Shown piece by piece: positions 8,656 through 16,666 of a stretch of DNA of 47,060 nucleotides. The position numbers and the translations under genes are program-made. Source of the stretch: Aridibacter famidurans (lineage in GTDB: Bacteria > Acidobacteriota > Blastocatellia > Pyrinomonadales > Pyrinomonadaceae); contig JAGFIQ010000145.1 in the NCBI GenBank assembly GCA_024103495.1, positions 1-47,060 of the forward strand. The letters run 5' to 3'. Under the pieces are notes generated by a model. The model ran no database searches and had not been told where the DNA came from. It was given only the letters and a program-made list of their open reading frames with translations. Numbering within the stretch: position 1 is the first letter of the stretch; every line of letters begins with the position of its first letter.

Positions 8656-8803
8656 CGGGGCGGCTTTCGCCCCGGAGGGGCGTCGGATGGTAGCCCCGGG
8701 TGGAGCGAAGCGAAACCCGGGGTAAGCGTGTAAGAATAACTCACAGCCGCGTTAGCGGCGGTATTGGGTTAACCGAGTTGAGTGTGTTAGCCGAGTTCGC
8801 CGA
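8611..8803 (+). repeat. Structured dispersed repeat, copy A
   Basis: Nonamers (8611-8655) lead into CGCCCC-gga-GGGGCG (8668-8682), then CCCCGGGT/ACCCGGGG (8694-8701 with 8715-8722) enclosing GC-gaa-GC, then GCCGC-gtta-GCGGC (8746-8759). With copy B it forms a near-identical tandem repeat of about 172 bases, counted from 8632 to 8803. This is the orientation used as forward for the family. Confidence 0.8.
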
Positions 8804-8976
8804 GTTTTCAGAGTCTTCCGAGTTCGCCGGGTCGGCTTTCGCCCCGGAGGGGCGTCGGATGGTAGCCCCGGGTGGAGCGAAGCGGAACCCGGGGTAAGGC
8901 GTGTAAGAATATTTCACAGCCGCGTTAGCGGCGGTATTGAGTTAACCGAGTTGAGTGAGTTCGCCGAGTTCGCCGA
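8804..8976 (+). repeat. Structured dispersed repeat, copy B
   Basis: Second unit of the tandem pair, nearly identical to copy A. Hairpins: CGCCCC-gga-GGGGCG (8840-8854); CCCCGGGT/ACCCGGGG (8866-8873 with 8887-8894); GCCGC-gtta-GCGGC (8919-8932). Between the stems it differs from A by scattered substitutions and a one-base length change, suggesting recent duplication. Confidence 0.8.
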
Positions 8977-9110
8977 GTTTTCAGAATTGTCTGAGTTTCC
9001 TGAGTTCGCCGAGTTAGCTTTCGCCCCGATGGGGCGACGGAAGATATCCCCGGGTGGAGCGAAGCGGATCTCGAATTTGCCCGGGTCGGCTCCAGGGCTG
9101 TAAAGCATTG
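8977..9110 (+). repeat. Structured dispersed repeat, degenerate copy C
   Basis: Starts with nonamers and keeps the first hairpin, CGCCCC-gat-GGGGCG (9022-9036). The middle stem is reduced to CCCGGG pairing with CCCGGG around a longer interior, and the third hairpin is missing. It ends just before the stop of the small membrane-protein gene at 9119. It reads as a decayed or truncated unit. Confidence 0.65.
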
Positions 9111-9118
9111 GTCAAAGT

Positions 9119-9382
9119 CTAGTGAATCCCTACAGACGTATTCAAAGCTATTAATAACATGAACACCAGCAGGACGATCGAAATCTTGCTTTGCCAGGAA
9201 GGGATAGTCAATAAGGCGAGAACAAGCGCGATCAGGCTTCCGATAGCGACTGTTGAAGTTATCAGGATGAGAAGGAAATCATCGACAAAAACAGGATTAA
9301 AATATAGGTAAATCTGCGCCGAAACGGCGACCGCAGCGGAAAAGAGACCAAGCCATCTCCAGATCGGTATGTTCGTTCTCAT
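9119..9382 (-). CDS. Small three-helix membrane protein, unknown function
   Basis: An 87-residue protein that is mostly membrane. Three hydrophobic segments are clear: WLGLFSAAVAVSAQIYLYF, FLLILITSTVAIGSLIALVL and ISIVLLVFMLLIALNTSV. No catalytic motif is visible and I do not recognise the family. The start at 9382 is preferred over an ATG five codons upstream because GGGAGAAGGA sits seven bases before it. Its base composition is plainer than the surrounding repeats, which supports a real gene. It is enclosed by repeat copies A-C on one side and the oppositely oriented copy D on the other. Confidence 0.6.
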   Translation of the reverse strand: MRTNIPIWRWLGLFSAAVAVSAQIYLYFNPVFVDDFLLILITSTVAIGSLIALVLALLTIPSWQSKISIVLLVFMLLIALNTSVGIH

Positions 9383-9420
9383 AGTTCCTTCTCCCATTCT
9401 ACTTACGGGATGAGGTCTGT

Positions 9421-9562
9421 CGCCGCTAAAGCGGCTCAGGTGTTGGGCACGCCTCGTACCCCGGGTTGCGCCTTCGGCTTACCCGGGGCTAACTTCCGTC
9501 GCCCTTTCAGGGCGAAGCCGACTCGGAAAACTCAGCCAACTCAGTCAACTCCCAACACTCAC
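9421..9562 (-). repeat. Structured dispersed repeat, copy D with nonamers
   Basis: Inverted relative to copies A-C. On the plus strand: GCCGCT-aa-AGCGGC (9422-9435); CCCCGGGT/ACCCGGGG (9459-9466 with 9481-9488) enclosing GCC-ttc-GGC (9470-9478); CGCCCT-ttc-AGGGCG (9500-9514); then five nonamers ending about 9562. Relative to A and B, the CGCCCC/GGGGCG stem has become CGCCCT/AGGGCG, a paired change. The last nonamer overlaps the stop codon of the next minus-strand gene (9559-9561). Confidence 0.8.
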
Positions 9563-11085
9563 CTTAGATCGGTCACGAACCGCTTCTGCGCAAACGAGGC
9601 GTAATACTCCACCGGAGCGAGGTCGTCCGTCAGGACCGGTTGCGACGCCACCGACTCAAGCGGGATCCTGTGTTCCAGCATCTCGAGCGTTTCCGCGTCC
9701 GTCGGCGCGGTAGAAGTCTTCGAAACGAATGCCGCAAGGATCACGTTCTGCACTTCCTCGTCCTTCTTTGACATATCCACCTTGAAGATCGCGACATCCC
9801 GAAACACCGCTCGATAGGTCGCAATCTCGGCTCCGAGGAACATCGACGCGTCGCCTTTTACCGCGGTCCCTATGTTGAATATCACGACCCCGTCGTCCTT
9901 CAGCACCCGCCGTATCTCGCGAACTGCTTCGATCGTCGTCAGCTGATGCGGAACGCTGAAGAGCGTGCTGAACGCGTCGAGCATCACCGCGTCGTACGTC
10001 CCGGAAGGCGCCTCGTTGAGAAAGACCCGCCCGTCTTCGTGGATGATACGCATTCGCGAGTCGTCCTTCAGCCTGAAATGCCGCTTCGCCAGCGAGGTCA
10101 TTCCCGGATCGATCTCGACCACGTCGATCCGCTTCTCCGGATACTGCTCAAGGAACTGCTTCGGAAACGAATATCCCGCGCCGCCGATCATAAGCACCTT
10201 TTCGAAGTCCGGCCGAAATACCCTGACGAGATGGTAGTACCGGTCGTACCTGGACGCGGGTTCTCCCGTGTCGAGATACATCGACGACTGGTAGATGAAC
10301 GGATCGATCGCCATCGCGCGGATCTCTCGCCCCGTATCGCTTTGGGTCGTGTCGAAGATCCTGACGCGCGAATAGCGTGTGTCCGTCTCGTGAAGATTGA
10401 AGGTGCTGCTCATCACAAGCGCGCCGGCTTCGTTCACGGAGACCGCCGCGACGAAGAGGGTGATCGCCATCGCCTTCTGTTTCGGCGTCGCAAAAGAAGC
10501 GAGGAGCCCCGAAAGAACGAAGAGCGCGGCCGCGACCCCGTAAAGCGTTCGTGTGCTTCCGACGAACGGGATCAGAACGAACCCCGCGGCAAATGTCCCG
10601 ACGATGCTGCCCACGGTCGATATCGCGTAGAGCCTGCCGACAGTCGAACCCGTTTCATCGAGCGAATGGGTCTTGAGCTTCACCGCATACGGCACTATGA
10701 AACCCATAAGCGTCGCCGCCGGCGCAAATAGCAGGAGCGCTGCGATGACCGTCTTGAGCTCAAGCGGCACTGCGGCCGATGCTATCGCAGGGAGTATGAC
10801 GTCCTCTCCCATGACCGTAATACAGACTAGCGTTCCTGCTCCGAAGAGCGCCGCGGCAAGTATCCGGGCGGATGGATTCTTGTCTGCGAGCCTGCCCGCC
10901 AGCCAGTAACCGATGCTCAATGCGCCAAGTATCACGCCGATAAGGCTCGTCCAGGTATAGGTCGACGTCCCGACATAAGGCGAAAGGATACGGGACCCGA
11001 CGATCTCGTAGATCATCACCAGCCCGCCGCCGGAAAAGACGGTCAGGTTCAAAGCCTGTGACTCTATAGTCGAACGGATCTCCAT
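9559..11085 (-). CDS. Fused MFS-like membrane domain / spermidine-synthase-like protein
   Basis: A 508-residue two-part protein. Residues about 10-225 contain seven or eight membrane helices of the kind seen in 'fused MFS/spermidine synthase' proteins. Residues about 235-508 are a spermidine-synthase-type Rossmann domain with the nucleotide-binding glycines GGAGYSF (301-307), the DVVEID strand end (321-327), an HEDGRVF segment (349-355) and LDAFS (369-373), where the polyamine-synthase catalytic Asp would lie. The family's substrate is mostly untested, so aminopropyl transfer should not be assumed. It lies downstream of ilvE on the same strand, but a likely terminator separates them. Its stop codon is inside the nonamer end of repeat copy D. 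Confidence 0.85.
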   Translation of the reverse strand: MEIRSTIESQALNLTVFSGGGLVMIYEIVGSRILSPYVGTSTYTWTSLIGVILGALSIGYWLAGRLADKNPSARILAAALFGAGTLVCITVMGEDVILPAIASAAVPLELKTVIAALLLFAPAATLMGFIVPYAVKLKTHSLDETGSTVGRLYAISTVGSIVGTFAAGFVLIPFVGSTRTLYGVAAALFVLSGLLASFATPKQKAMAITLFVAAVSVNEAGALVMSSTFNLHETDTRYSRVRIFDTTQSDTGREIRAMAIDPFIYQSSMYLDTGEPASRYDRYYHLVRVFRPDFEKVLMIGGAGYSFPKQFLEQYPEKRIDVVEIDPGMTSLAKRHFRLKDDSRMRIIHEDGRVFLNEAPSGTYDAVMLDAFSTLFSVPHQLTTIEAVREIRRVLKDDGVVIFNIGTAVKGDASMFLGAEIATYRAVFRDVAIFKVDMSKKDEEVQNVILAAFVSKTSTAPTDAETLEMLEHRIPLESVASQPVLTDDLAPVEYYASFAQKRFVTDLR

Positions 11086-11093
11086 TGCAGGTC

Positions 11094-11132
11094 GAAATCA
11101 AAGGGACCCGCCGATGTTCATCGTGCGGGCCC
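11094..11132 (-). terminator. Probable intrinsic terminator after ilvE
   Basis: A long hairpin (11103-11132) pairs GGG-a-CCCGC-CGATG with CATCG-t-GCGGG-CCC around a two-base loop. On the minus strand it is followed by CTTTGATTT. It lies 59 bases beyond the ilvE stop and just before the spermidine-synthase-like gene, so it may also shape that gene's leader. The T tract is interrupted, which lowers confidence. Confidence 0.55.
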
Positions 11133-11190
11133 ATTTGCCGGATCTCTAGTTTTCCGAGGGGATCGACTCAGATCTCAGCGCTGTCGTCCC

Positions 11191-12174
11191 CTACGCCGAC
11201 TTTTTTTCGGCCACCTCGCTGACATACGTCAGCCACGGCGCGTTGGAGGGCGCCGGCCGTTCGGCATTAACTATCTTGAAGAACTCTTCCTGAAGGCGCT
11301 CTGTGATCGGTCCTCGCTTGCCGGAACCGACAGTGATCTTGTCTACCGACCTGATCGGAGTGATCTCGGCCGCCGTGCCGGTGAAGAAAAGCTCGTCGGC
11401 GAGGTAAAGCGCAGAGCGCTGGACCACGGTCTCTACAACCTCGATCTCGAGTTCCTTCGCGATCTGGATCACCGAATCGCGTGTGATGCCGGGGAGGATC
11501 GAAGCTCCCAGAGGAGGCGTGATCAGCTTGCCGTTGTTTACCAAAAAGAGGTTCTCGCCCGAGCCTTCGGAAACGTACCCGCGGTCGTCAAGCGCGATGC
11601 CTTCCGAATAACCGCCCAGAATGGCTTCCATCTTGATCAGCTGCGAATTCATGTAGTTCGCGCCGGCTTTTGCCATCGCGGGAAGCGCGTTCGAATTGAA
11701 ACGCTCCCAGCTCGAAACACATACGTCGATGCCGTTCTCAAGCGCCTCTTCGCCCAGGTACTTGCCCCATTTCCAGACGGCGATGTAAGTCGAAAGCGGG
11801 TTCGGGAACGGGTTGACGCCGAATGCGGGCTTGTCTTCGTTAAGGCCCCGGAAGATGATCGGTCTGATGTAGCACTCGTCAAGGTCGCACTCGCGAATGA
11901 GGTTCACCACTGAGTCGCAGAACTCGTCGAGCGAATAATCGACGTCCATCCGGTAGATCTTCGCCGAATTGATCAGCCTCTGCATATGCTCGCGGAGCCT
12001 GAACACCGCCGAGCCGTTCTGGTTCTTGTAGCAGCGGATGCCCTCGAACACGCTGGATCCGTAATGGATGACGTGCGACATTATGTGCACTCTGGCGTCA
12101 TTCCAATCGATGAACTCGCCGTCCTTCCAGACCTTCGCGCCTATGGTAGTCGTACTCACATCTTTCTCGGTCAT
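11191..12174 (-). CDS. ilvE: Branched-chain amino acid aminotransferase
   Basis: A 327-residue fold-type IV PLP aminotransferase that interconverts Leu, Ile and Val with their 2-oxo acids. Family signatures run through the protein: SVFEGIRCY near the N-terminus, the PLP lysine region AMAKAGANYMNSQ, EGSGENLFLVNNGKL, LPGITRDSVIQIAKEL, and ADELFFTGTAAEITPIRSVD. The EGSGENLF motif plus TGTAAEITPIRSVD separates IlvE from D-amino-acid transaminase and aminodeoxychorismate lyase. The first ATG has only a distant AGGAG; a GTG five codons on is an alternative. Stands alone, with no other branched-chain genes nearby. Confidence 0.93.
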   Translation of the reverse strand: MTEKDVSTTTIGAKVWKDGEFIDWNDARVHIMSHVIHYGSSVFEGIRCYKNQNGSAVFRLREHMQRLINSAKIYRMDVDYSLDEFCDSVVNLIRECDLDECYIRPIIFRGLNEDKPAFGVNPFPNPLSTYIAVWKWGKYLGEEALENGIDVCVSSWERFNSNALPAMAKAGANYMNSQLIKMEAILGGYSEGIALDDRGYVSEGSGENLFLVNNGKLITPPLGASILPGITRDSVIQIAKELEIEVVETVVQRSALYLADELFFTGTAAEITPIRSVDKITVGSGKRGPITERLQEEFFKIVNAERPAPSNAPWLTYVSEVAEKKSA

Positions 12175-12424
12175 AGTTATAGATAATACTCCTATTGCAA
12201 TGAAAAACTCAGTAAATCGGGGCTCCGATCTTTACAAGCGTCCGATAGCCTGAAAATCAGCTATTACAAGGGTTTGCGGACTTCGTAGGACCTAACAGGA
12301 TAATACAGGGACCGATCCAAAGCAAGATGCGGATCTTCGTGGCGCCTGGCCCGCATAGAGCGGAAAAGGCCGCGCATCGACGATGAACGGCCTTCCTGGA
12401 TCACCCGGGACAGGCCCGGCAAGG
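12175..12424. other. Intergenic spacer upstream of ilvE
   Basis: 250 bases holding the ilvE 5' region (AT-rich close to the start) and, at the far end, the terminator of the large exported-protein gene. I see no ORF with coding character, no tRNA-like structure and no riboswitch motif I can name. Confidence 0.5.
12364..12395 (-). terminator. Probable intrinsic terminator of the PD40 protein gene
   Basis: AAGGCCG (12366-12372) pairs with CGGCCTT (12388-12394), and CATC/GATG extends the stem inside. On the minus strand the stem is followed by TTTTCC. It lies about 30 bases past the stop at 12425. Confidence 0.55.
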
Positions 12425-15259
12425 TCAGAGTATCTTGATGCGGGGCGCGTCACTTTGACGACGGCCCTGATAGACCCCGTTCGCAGTCAGGATAGTGATC
12501 GTCACGGGCACGTCGCCCAGCATGTCCTGAGACGGACTAAGGCTGAAATCGATCGTGTAGACTCCCGGTTCGACGGGGATCGCATTCCCGATCTCGCCCG
12601 AAACAGGCGTACTCCCCAGTTGAATCGTAACAAGCGTTCCGGAGAGGCCCTCGACACCTGTCAGATACATCCGCAGCTTAGTATTGACCTTTCGGCCTCC
12701 CCTGTACTGCAGGGTCCGGACCGTGAACGGCTCCATGGTGTGGACCCTGTTCGTGACGTTGAATATCTTTGCACGATTCAGAGACGGTTGGGCATCGGTC
12801 CTGAATATATCCGGCCTGAACGAAACGAACGTGATCTCACCCCGTATTACCAGGCCGTTGTTGTTGATCACGACCGGAAGAGGGGTCTCAAGATTCTGTC
12901 CGAATCCGAGAGGCGCGATAAAGATGATCTTGTTCTGCGTGACCTGCTTCAGGCCGACGGTTACGCCATTGACGGCCATCGTCACGCCCCCAAGCTCCAT
13001 GGGAAGATTGAAGCGCCGCCCAAAGCTGGAGACTCCAGTCTTATTCACGATCGGAGCGCCACCGCGTATCGAATAATTGACCTCGGCAAGCATTCCCCTC
13101 GAAATACCCCTTACTGCCGGAGGCGTTTGAGGCGTCGGCGACGGCGTAGGTGTAGGCGTCGGAGTCGGTGAAGGGGTCGGCGAAGGCGTAGGCGTCGGCG
13201 ATGGAGTAGGTGTCGGCGAAGGCGTCGGTGTCGGAGTGGGATCGGGAACCGGATCGTTCGAGACCGGGATCTGCGTAGCGCCCGTGAAGAAGTTCAGCTG
13301 CGGATTCACGCCTTCCGCGACGACCTCAGGAAGAAGTATGTAGTACACCTCCGTCGAAAGGTCGGGATTCCCGGTTCCTATCTCCGACTGGGGCACGCTG
13401 AAGGTCATCCGGTCGAGCGAATTGCTCGGGATCGGCTGAAGCGAGCCCAGGAAGAAAGCAGGCGCAGGAAGCTTTGTAAGCCGCGTGAAGATCGGGCCGC
13501 CATTTCCGGTAACCGGTGCCGGGGCTCCGATCGGGAACGAATAGATCTGAGCGGGCCTGAACGGATCGGGGTTCAGTCCGTCATCTTCATCCTCCGGCAC
13601 GACGCCTTCAGGCGTTATGTTCAGCCGTGTTTCGAGTACGAGGGTTTGCGGAGTTCCGGAGCCGTCGTAGTCCGTAAAACCCGGGTAACGCGAGATGTCT
13701 CCTCCCGTCGCGGCATCGTCGGCATCGCTTCTGGCGGCGATCCTTTGGAAAGTGTCCGTGTCAGCGTCGTAAAGGAACGTCGCGAATCCGGTCTGGTTCT
13801 CTCCGCTGTGCTCGTTCGTAAGGTCCGCGAAAGAGTCGAATGCCAGGTACTTCCCGTCGCGCGACATCCTTCTGCCGAAATTGACAAGGTTCACAAGCTG
13901 TCCCGGCTCGTCCGGGGACGTGGTCGTGACCTGCCTGTTCGTACCGGACGGAGCGCCCGAAGTATTCAGGTCGGCGAAGAAGACCTCTTCGTTAAGGTCC
14001 GTGTTGTCGCCGCCCTTCATTCCGATTATCGGATTGTCCGCATTGCTCGCGAACATCACCCGCATTCCGTTCCCGGAAATTGTCGGGGCGTTGTTGTAGA
14101 TCGGCTCCGCAACTCCGCCGCGAGGGGTCATAGTGACCTGGGACAAGGTCGAAGAACCGCGAACGAATGTAAATATCTCGGGGTTGTCCTCCGGAGCCTC
14201 GTTCCCGGTCGGAAGGAGGTCGCGGTTCGAAACGAACGCGATCACGTTCCCGTTGTCGCTGATGCTCGGATCGGTGTTGTCCGAGGCAATGAGCGGCGAT
14301 TGCGACGGTCCCCCCGATACAGGAAGTCTGCTCGGCGCTGAGTTCGTGACCTGGATAAAAGTCCCCGACGAAAGGTCCGTTACAGGGATCTCGTCTCCCT
14401 GGCTGAGATCGACGTCAGACACGGCGGGGACCTGATAGAGCCAGATTTCAAGGTTTCCGTCCTCCGTCAGGACATTGTTCCCGTCGCCGTCATTGAAATC
14501 GTTCGCGTCAAAATTCCCCGGATTCGTTCCATCCGGGCTTCCGCCCGGAGCCGATGTCGTCGCGTTCGAGCTGAACGCGATCCAGCGGCCGTCGTTGCTC
14601 ATCACCGGGCGAACGTTGCTGATCTCGACCTTTGTGTTGCTCGTAAGAACGGGACCTGATCCGTCGTATCCGCCCGAGAGGTTCACGTTTGTAGTCTGGA
14701 TCCCTGTTGCCGTGGACTCGACAACAAAGCCGTTCGGGCCCGGGCCGATGACCGCCGCCGTAATCGTTACGACATTGTTCTCTGCTGAAGCTGTGTAGTC
14801 GGGTGAAGATGTGTGCGCATTGATGTTTGCGGCCACGTTCGTCGCAGTCTGTGCCAGCGACGTCTGAAAATTGACCGACCCCGACATTATCTGGACACCG
14901 TTCACGGTGATTCCGTTTACCGCTCCGGAACTGCCTGACGCCAGCGTCACTGAACCCGTGGCGGCCCTTGTTTGCTCGTTCAGAAGCGGCTTTGTGTCGG
15001 TGATCTGAAAGATCCTTCTTTGAGCGTAGTCGAAAAGAAAGATCTCGCGGTTCAGGTCCTCGTTTCGAGGGTTCTCCGTTGCGACGTTTCCGCTCGATTC
15101 AAAAACGATGAGCCGACCGTTGCCGCTGATGCCGCCCGCGAACGAATTCGCGATCGACTGCGAGACCTGGCCGATTATCGAATCGACCTGTCCCGAAATA
15201 GGCACCATCGCGCCCGCAAATACGATTAGCGCACAGAGTTTGAAAAAACGAATTATCAC
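12425..15259 (-). CDS. Large exported PD40 beta-propeller protein with PT-rich linker
   Basis: A 944-residue secreted protein. The GTG at 15259 is the likely start: GGAGG lies six bases upstream and the reading begins with a clean signal peptide (IIRFFKLCALIVFAGAMVPISGQ); an ATG 50 codons further up has neither. Residues about 30-650 contain TolB/WD40-like PD40 repeats (DGRWIAFSSNAT, NGNVIAFVSNRDL, DGKYLAFDSFADL). About 672-712 is a Pro-Thr-Ser linker of PTPTPSP units. The C-terminal ~225 residues (for example LPMELGGVTMAVNGV) resemble the Acidobacteria-type TIGR03437 domain by pattern. Likely a cell-surface or secreted protein; its ligand is unknown. Divergent from lpxB. Confidence 0.8.
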   Translation of the reverse strand: MIIRFFKLCALIVFAGAMVPISGQVDSIIGQVSQSIANSFAGGISGNGRLIVFESSGNVATENPRNEDLNREIFLFDYAQRRIFQITDTKPLLNEQTRAATGSVTLASGSSGAVNGITVNGVQIMSGSVNFQTSLAQTATNVAANINAHTSSPDYTASAENNVVTITAAVIGPGPNGFVVESTATGIQTTNVNLSGGYDGSGPVLTSNTKVEISNVRPVMSNDGRWIAFSSNATTSAPGGSPDGTNPGNFDANDFNDGDGNNVLTEDGNLEIWLYQVPAVSDVDLSQGDEIPVTDLSSGTFIQVTNSAPSRLPVSGGPSQSPLIASDNTDPSISDNGNVIAFVSNRDLLPTGNEAPEDNPEIFTFVRGSSTLSQVTMTPRGGVAEPIYNNAPTISGNGMRVMFASNADNPIIGMKGGDNTDLNEEVFFADLNTSGAPSGTNRQVTTTSPDEPGQLVNLVNFGRRMSRDGKYLAFDSFADLTNEHSGENQTGFATFLYDADTDTFQRIAARSDADDAATGGDISRYPGFTDYDGSGTPQTLVLETRLNITPEGVVPEDEDDGLNPDPFRPAQIYSFPIGAPAPVTGNGGPIFTRLTKLPAPAFFLGSLQPIPSNSLDRMTFSVPQSEIGTGNPDLSTEVYYILLPEVVAEGVNPQLNFFTGATQIPVSNDPVPDPTPTPTPSPTPTPSPTPTPSPTPSPTPTPTPTPSPTPQTPPAVRGISRGMLAEVNYSIRGGAPIVNKTGVSSFGRRFNLPMELGGVTMAVNGVTVGLKQVTQNKIIFIAPLGFGQNLETPLPVVINNNGLVIRGEITFVSFRPDIFRTDAQPSLNRAKIFNVTNRVHTMEPFTVRTLQYRGGRKVNTKLRMYLTGVEGLSGTLVTIQLGSTPVSGEIGNAIPVEPGVYTIDFSLSPSQDMLGDVPVTITILTANGVYQGRRQSDAPRIKIL
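13130..13245. repeat. Coding tandem repeat (PT/PS linker)
   Basis: Degenerate short repeats of GGCGTCGGCGAA-like units on the plus strand encode, on the minus strand, alternating Pro-Thr and Pro-Ser over about 40 residues. Such linkers are flexible, often glycosylated in exported proteins, and prone to length change by slippage. Confidence 0.8.
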
Positions 15260-15426
15260 AAATAACCTCCACCCGGACCTTGCGGAGAAGGAGTCCTTCC
15301 GGGCCTTAAGAGCGTGGAATAGTTCAATAAGCAAAAACGTCATTCTATGCTCAAGAAGTACGCTTTGCAAGCAGATCGGCTTGTGGGAGCGGGTCCTGAT
15401 TTGAAACAAGGCCTATGATGCGGCGG

Positions 15427-15457
15427 TTGTTCAAATGGGTTTACCCGGCGGTATAAT
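15427..15457 (+). promoter_or_regulatory. Probable lpxB promoter
   Basis: A perfect TATAAT lies at 15452-15457, 27 bases before the lpxB ATG. The upstream element is TTGTTC (15427-15432, spacing 19) or TTCAAA (15430-15435, spacing 16). This is one of the best sigma-70-type -10 matches I noticed in the window. Confidence 0.6.
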
Positions 15458-15484
15458 GCAGCGCGGATCTGCACCGGAAAGCTG

Positions 15485-16657
15485 ATGGAGCAAGCCTTCA
15501 AGATCATGATCGTAGCCGGAGAGTCGTCCGGCGACTCTCACGCCGCAAGACTTGTCGAGGCGCTGAGGCGCCGCTTCCCTGACTCAAGCTTCGAGTTCTT
15601 CGGCTCGGCTGGGACAAAGATGCGGGAAGCGGGCGTCGACGCAGTCGTCGAAGCGGAACGGATGGCGATCATGGGAGGCCTCGAGATCGCGCGCGAACTG
15701 CCTATGTTCGTGCGAGCATTCAAGAAACTCAGATCCGAGGCTTCGGAAAGAAGGCCGGACGCGGTGATCCTGGTTGACTTCCCGGACTTCAATCTGAGAC
15801 TCGCGAACTCTCTCAAGAAGCGCGGATTCAAGGTCATCTACTACATTTCGCCGCAGGTCTGGGCGTGGAAACGTGGCCGTGTAAAAACGATCGGCCGCTC
15901 CGTGGACCGTCTGTTGTCCATTCTCCCATTCGAAGAGGATTTCTACCGCGAGAACGGTTTCGAGAGGGTTACGTACGTCGGAAACCCGATCGGCTCCGAA
16001 GTGAAAACCGGGTTAAGGAGGGAAGAGTTCTTTCGAAAGCACGGCTTCGACGCCGATTCGCCTCTTGTCGCGCTTCTTCCGGGGAGCAGAAAGGTCGAGC
16101 TCAGGCACATCGCGCCTGAACTCGCTGCGGCCGCCCGTTTAATGGAGGCGAAAGATCCTTCGCTGCAGTTCGTTGTGCCGCTTGCGCCGTCTCGAAGCGA
16201 GGAGGAGTTCCGCGAAGCGGTGAGCCGTTATGGTGTCGACGGGGGGGATTTGCCGGCAAGGATCGGGTTCGTTCACGGCGAGACATACGATGCAGTCGCC
16301 TCCGCTGACGCGGCGGCAGTGACGAGCGGTACTGCGACGCTCGAAACGGCGGTCCTCGGGACACCGATGGTGATCGTTTACAAGGTATCGAAACTCAACT
16401 ACCGTGCTATCAGGCCCTTTGTCAAAATCGATGTGTTCGGCCTTGTGAATCTGATCGCGGGAAAGATAATTGCCAGGGAGCTGATCCAGGATGAACTGAC
16501 CCCTGAAGCCCTTTCCAGGGAACTTCTGCGGCTTCTGGACAGCGAAACGAATCTTAAAGCGCGCGAAGATCTTGCCGGCGTCCGCGAGAAACTCGGGGCC
16601 GGGGGCGCCTCGGAAAGGGCAGCGGATGAGGTGATGAACGTCATTCGCAGCTCCTGA
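15485..16657 (+). CDS. lpxB: Lipid-A-disaccharide synthase
   Basis: A 390-residue GT19 glycosyltransferase that joins UDP-2,3-diacylglucosamine and 2,3-diacylglucosamine-1-phosphate to form the lipid A disaccharide at the inner face of the cytoplasmic membrane. Diagnostic segments: IVAGESSGDSHAARL (10-24), MAIMGGLEI, VDFPDFNLRLA, YYISPQVWAWKRGR, LLSILPFEEDFY, YVGNPIG, LLPGSRKVE, and the sugar-nucleotide end VTSGTATLETAVLGTPMV. Length is typical. Usually lpxB follows lpxA or fabZ; here it stands alone behind its own promoter and converges with the APC permease gene 10 bases away. Confidence 0.96.
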   Translation: MEQAFKIMIVAGESSGDSHAARLVEALRRRFPDSSFEFFGSAGTKMREAGVDAVVEAERMAIMGGLEIARELPMFVRAFKKLRSEASERRPDAVILVDFPDFNLRLANSLKKRGFKVIYYISPQVWAWKRGRVKTIGRSVDRLLSILPFEEDFYRENGFERVTYVGNPIGSEVKTGLRREEFFRKHGFDADSPLVALLPGSRKVELRHIAPELAAAARLMEAKDPSLQFVVPLAPSRSEEEFREAVSRYGVDGGDLPARIGFVHGETYDAVASADAAAVTSGTATLETAVLGTPMVIVYKVSKLNYRAIRPFVKIDVFGLVNLIAGKIIARELIQDELTPEALSRELLRLLDSETNLKAREDLAGVREKLGAGGASERAADEVMNVIRSS

Positions 16658-16666
16658 AAACGCCTT

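Noticed and set aside
8914..9108. ORF encoding Asn-Ser-X repeats
   Set aside because: It is a translation of the nonamer array and repeat hairpins; no ribosome site or conserved domain.
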